Assembly: GCA_016178255.1 (NCBI GenBank)
Contig: JACOTQ010000017.1
Coordinates: 1 to 5,980 of the forward strand
DNA: 5,980 nt
From: Candidatus Colwelliibacteriota bacterium
Lineage (GTDB): Bacteria; Patescibacteriota; Minisyncoccia; UBA6257; Colwellbacteraceae
Direction of reading: 5' to 3'
Each line of letters starts with the position of its first letter. Position 1 is the stretch's first letter. Positions 5,654-5,980 of the stretch are shown here, piece after piece. The position numbers were made by a program, and so were the translations under genes. The notes below the pieces were generated by a model. That model did not search any database, had not been told where the DNA came from, and saw only the letters and a program-made list of their open reading frames with translations.

Positions 5654-5980
5654 AGTACGCGGTCGTCTCCTATGTTCCGGCTCTGCACAGCGGTTATATT
5701 GATTTCTTTAGGAAATATCCAGGAATCCTATATATACTTGATGAGGAACTTGTAAGAGAAGTTCCAAGAATGGAGCGGGACATTCGGGCTTTGAAACCGG
5801 AAGATATTAAGGCGCTTCTCGCGGGATTAAAAATTTTCGACGATATTATCGTTCTAAATAAAAGCAGGTTGCAACAAATCAAAAACGACGCCTCGCTTAT
5901 AGTGACGCCCGACGAGGATGTGAACAGGCGCTTTGCCGAAACGTATCTGCCGGATAGAAAAATTGAATTCGTTTCGGTAT
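5650..5980 (+). CDS. Unrecognised protein with degenerate nucleotidyltransferase-like N-terminus, 3'-truncated
   Basis: The frame opens at the ATG of an ATGA overlap with the preceding stop and stays open to the window edge, giving 110 residues; the C-terminus is missing. I do not recognise the family. Its layout parallels the neighbour: AVVSYVPALHSGYIDFFRKY (H13-S-G-Y16) sits where GVWDLIHEGHAKYL is in the nucleotidyltransferase, GILYILDEEL (25-34) matches the ILIVGLDSDE strand, and ALKPEDIKALLAGLKIFDDI (47-66) matches PIVPEKERVQMLIHLRHVDI. The second histidine of HxGH is a tyrosine, so it may bind nucleotide without transferring it. A second segment begins near ASLIVTPDEDVNRRFAETYL (81-100). 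The missing part could be a separate catalytic domain, perhaps a nucleotide deaminase; this is a weak guess. The gene itself is supported by the overlap and coding-like composition. Confidence 0.72.
   Translation, partial: MKYAVVSYVPALHSGYIDFFRKYPGILYILDEELVREVPRMERDIRALKPEDIKALLAGLKIFDDIIVLNKSRLQQIKNDASLIVTPDEDVNRRFAETYLPDRKIEFVSV

Noticed and set aside
1..5980. Defence system, mobile element or CRISPR array
   Set aside because: No repeat-spacer pattern, transposase, integrase, terminal repeats or known defence domain is visible; the genes are housekeeping or metabolic in type.

Overview
The window looks like chromosomal DNA from a small-genome bacterium of the Candidate Phyla Radiation (Patescibacteria), most likely Parcubacteria-like. 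This is inferred from protein types, not from a marker gene. Supporting points are a tiny CxxC-x(n)-CxxCH zinc-ribbon protein of a kind I associate with these genomes, a CYTH protein and a nucleotidyltransferase in a tight run, a short TruB without a PUA domain, a short Obg without a C-terminal extension, AT-rich gaps and weak Shine-Dalgarno sequences. TAA, TAG and TGA all end genes here, which argues against the lineages that read UGA as glycine. I see no rRNA, tRNA, CRISPR array, insertion sequence or phage gene. The longest gap without a gene is about 155 bp.

Left part (1-592, plus strand): the C-terminal end of a bacterial PH-domain protein, then an extended -10 promoter and a small DUF378-type membrane protein, closed by a strong hairpin terminator at 559-591. 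The terminator is symmetric and also ends the convergent zinc-ribbon gene.

Middle part (596-2666, minus strand): truB, then obg, then the zinc-ribbon gene. truB and obg are separated by a striking 36-bp near-palindrome (1953-1988). The zinc-ribbon gene has its own promoter with a perfect -35 (TTGACA), a 17-bp spacer and TATACT. Its leader is about 107 nt long and has an inverted repeat whose second arm contains the likely ribosome binding site and touches the start codon. It resembles a cis-regulatory RNA.

Right part (2714-5980, plus strand): four genes in one apparent operon, starting divergently from truB. They encode a GlcD/Dld-type FAD-linked oxidase, a CYTH-domain phosphohydrolase or cyclase, an RfaE2-like cytidylyltransferase, and, overlapping it by ATGA, a protein cut by the window edge. 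The N-terminus of this last protein looks like a degenerate nucleotidyltransferase fold (HSGY in place of HxGH). The spacings are 9, 9 and -4 bp. The shared theme may be nucleotide or phosphate-ester chemistry, but no pathway can be assigned from the sequence alone.
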